NCBI GenBank assembly: GCA_031290715.1
Contig: JAITNA010000041.1
Location: forward strand, 1 to 16,144
DNA length: 16,144 nucleotides
Direction: 5' to 3'
Origin: Eubacteriales Family XIII. Incertae Sedis bacterium
Lineage (GTDB): Bacteria; Bacillota; Clostridia; Peptostreptococcales; Anaerovoracaceae
Shown: positions 14,770 through 16,144 of the stretch, one piece after another
Numbering within the stretch: position 1 is the stretch's first letter
Layout: the number at the start of each line of letters is the position of its first letter
Position numbers and translations under genes: made by a program
The notes under the pieces: generated by a model
Database searches by the model: none
What the model was told of the DNA's origin: nothing
What the model saw: the letters and a program-made list of their open reading frames with translations, nothing else

Positions 14770-14786
14770 TGCTATACTAATCCCTA
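14770..14786 (+). promoter_or_regulatory. Extended -10 promoter of miaB, likely giving a leaderless mRNA
   Basis: TGCTATACT (14770-14778) is an extended -10 element (TGn plus TATACT). Counting about seven bases past it puts the transcription start at 14785-14786, the A of the miaB ATG. No -35 box is evident, which is common for extended -10 promoters. No Shine-Dalgarno sequence precedes the ATG. Confidence 0.55.
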
Positions 14787-16132
14787 TGGAAAAGTACCTG
14801 ATTATTACCATGGGATGTCAGATGAACGAGCGGGACAGCGAAACGCTCGCGGGGATGCTTGAAGCGGCCGGGCTCTCGAAAACAGGCGAGCGCGCGGACG
14901 CGGACGTGATTATCGTCAATACATGCAGCGTACGCGAGAACGCGGACGACCGGTTTTTCGGCGTCCTCGGGCAGCTGAAGAAGTTCAAAACGGCGAAACC
15001 GGACGCCGTCGTCGCCGTCTGCGGCTGCATGATGCAGCAGCGGCACATCGTCAACCGCGTCCGCGCTAAATACCCGTGGGTCGACCTCGTTTTCGGGACG
15101 CACAACATCGACGCGTTCCCGAAGCTGTTCGCGGACGTCCGCGCGGAGCGGGTGAAGATCGTCGCCGTGCGGGAGAGCCGGGCCGGGATCGTCGAGGGCC
15201 TGCCCGCCAAACGCGAATACCCTTTCAAGGCCTATGTCAACATCATGTACGGCTGCAACAATTTCTGCGCCTACTGCATCGTGCCCTACACGCGGGGCCG
15301 CGAGGTCAGCCGCGCCCCCGGGCACATCCTCGCCGAGATTCGCGCCCTCGCCGCGGACGGCACGAAGGAAGTGACCCTGCTCGGCCAAAACGTCAATTCC
15401 TACGATGGCGCGGACGACGATAACGATAACAATAACGGCCGCGTCGATTTTGCCGATCTCATCGCGCGCCTTGAGGGCGTATCCGGCCTTGAACGCGTAC
15501 GATTCATGACGTCCCACCCCAAGGACCTCTCGGACAAACTGATCGCCCTTTTTGAAACGAGCGAAAAACTCTGCCCCGGTATCCACCTGCCCGTCCAATC
15601 CGGAAGCGACCGTGTCCTCGCGCGGATGAACAGAAAATACGACCGCGAAAGATATCTGGAATTGATCGGAAAACTGCGGCGCGCGCGGCCGGATATCGTG
15701 ATTACGACGGACTTCATCGTGGGATTTCCGGGGGAAACCGAGGAGGATTTTTCGGATACGATGGCGCTTATCCGGCGCGTGCGCTTCGATTCGGCCTTCA
15801 CCTTTCTCTTTTCCCCGAGAACGGGCACGCCGGCCGCGGACGATCCGGATCAGGTGCCGGAAGCGGTCAAGCACGAGCGTTTCGACCGAATGGCGGCCTG
15901 TCTTAACGAGATCACGCTCGAAAAAAACAAGGCCTACCTCGGGCGCACGGAAAACATCCTCATCGAAGGCCCCGCCAAGTCCGGGCGGGACATGCTCGCG
16001 GGACGCACGTTCGGCGGCAAGCTCGTCAACGTCAAAGCCCCGCGGGAACTCGCGGGCGCCATCGTCCCGGTACGCATCGTTGGCGTAAATACCTTTAGTT
16101 TTGTCGGGGAAATCGTTGCCGAATCAAAATAG
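14786..16132 (+). CDS. miaB: tRNA-2-methylthio-N6-dimethylallyladenosine synthase
   Basis: This radical-SAM methylthiotransferase adds the 2-methylthio group to N6-isopentenyladenosine-37 of tRNAs reading UNN codons. The 448 residues are the usual length. The N-terminal domain holds the auxiliary cluster cysteines Cys11 (MGCQMNERDSE), Cys47 (NTCSVRENA) and Cys81 (CGCM). The radical-SAM CxxxCxxC is Cys157, Cys161 and Cys164 (CNNFCAYCIVPYTRGRE). The core continues with LLGQNVNSY, HLPVQSGSD and TDFIVGFPGET, and a C-terminal TRAM domain covers about 380-448. An Asp/Asn-rich run (DGADDDNDNNNG, 15403-15438) is inserted after QNVNSY. The upstream in-frame stop TAA at 14765 and the lack of other starts fix the ATG at 14786. 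It lacks a Shine-Dalgarno sequence. A ribosome binding site follows the stop directly, so miaB is probably first in an operon. Confidence 0.97.
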   Translation: MEKYLIITMGCQMNERDSETLAGMLEAAGLSKTGERADADVIIVNTCSVRENADDRFFGVLGQLKKFKTAKPDAVVAVCGCMMQQRHIVNRVRAKYPWVDLVFGTHNIDAFPKLFADVRAERVKIVAVRESRAGIVEGLPAKREYPFKAYVNIMYGCNNFCAYCIVPYTRGREVSRAPGHILAEIRALAADGTKEVTLLGQNVNSYDGADDDNDNNNGRVDFADLIARLEGVSGLERVRFMTSHPKDLSDKLIALFETSEKLCPGIHLPVQSGSDRVLARMNRKYDRERYLELIGKLRRARPDIVITTDFIVGFPGETEEDFSDTMALIRRVRFDSAFTFLFSPRTGTPAADDPDQVPEAVKHERFDRMAACLNEITLEKNKAYLGRTENILIEGPAKSGRDMLAGRTFGGKLVNVKAPRELAGAIVPVRIVGVNTFSFVGEIVAESK

Positions 16133-16135
16133 GAA

Positions 16136-16144
16136 GCAGGGAGG
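16136..16144 (+). promoter_or_regulatory. Ribosome binding site of the next gene, outside the window
   Basis: GCAGGGAGG at the very end of the window is a strong Shine-Dalgarno sequence immediately after the miaB stop, so a + strand gene should start within about ten bases. In many Bacillota the gene after miaB is mutS. That identity is inference from gene order only. Confidence 0.6.

Noticed and set aside
1..16144. CRISPR arrays, tRNA or rRNA genes, transposases, phage genes and toxin-antitoxin pairs.
   Set aside because: None is visible on either strand. The repeats found are protein-module duplications and one intergenic palindrome.

Overview
The window carries five protein genes, all on the + strand, in high-GC DNA that looks like an anaerobic, high-GC member of the Bacillota (Clostridia-like). 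The clues are an oxygen-sensitive ferredoxin-linked 2-oxoacid oxidoreductase, strong GGAGG-type ribosome binding sites, a clostridial-style giant adhesin built from X2, YDG and Ig-like modules, and miaB with a ribosome binding site right behind it (in many Bacillota the next gene is mutS). The phylum is inference; no rRNA or tRNA gene is present to settle it.

Left part (1-4083). A non-coding lead of 285 bases holds a folded repeat (two strong hairpins inside an outer inverted repeat, 7-115) and a candidate iorA promoter whose -10 box sits inside a GC-rich inverted repeat (198-226). It is followed by a tight three-gene operon, iorA-iorB-paaK. iorA starts with TTG, iorA and iorB overlap by ATGA, and iorB and paaK are 7 bases apart. 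Together the products interconvert aryl amino-acid derived arylpyruvates, arylacetyl-CoA and arylacetates: IorAB links arylpyruvate to arylacetyl-CoA, CO2 and reduced ferredoxin, and the PaaK-type ligase links arylacetate to arylacetyl-CoA using ATP.

Middle part (4084-14732). An AT-rich promoter region and a leader of about 130 bases precede one unbroken gene for a surface protein of 3483 residues. It has a signal peptide, an Ig-like domain with a calcium-loop-like insertion, a jelly-roll-like domain encoded by DNA of clearly lower GC, then a long stalk of FN3-like, ASH-like, cadherin-like, YDG, X2 and Ig-like modules. A four-domain block is present twice with a period of about 2.4 kb. The C-terminus has a Gly/Asp/Asn linker, a transmembrane helix and a basic tail like a sortase signal, but the expected LPxTG is replaced by SGATG.

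Right part (14733-16144). miaB, the radical-SAM tRNA methylthiotransferase, has no Shine-Dalgarno sequence. An extended -10 box lies so close upstream that the transcript probably starts at the ATG (leaderless). The last bases of the window are a strong ribosome binding site for a further + strand gene just outside.

I found no complete mobile element, CRISPR array, RNA gene or obvious defence system. The items most worth following up are the architecture of the giant adhesin (duplicated block, low-GC lectin-like domain, degenerate anchor), the folded repeat at the left edge, the inverted repeat over the iorA -10 box and the leaderless miaB.
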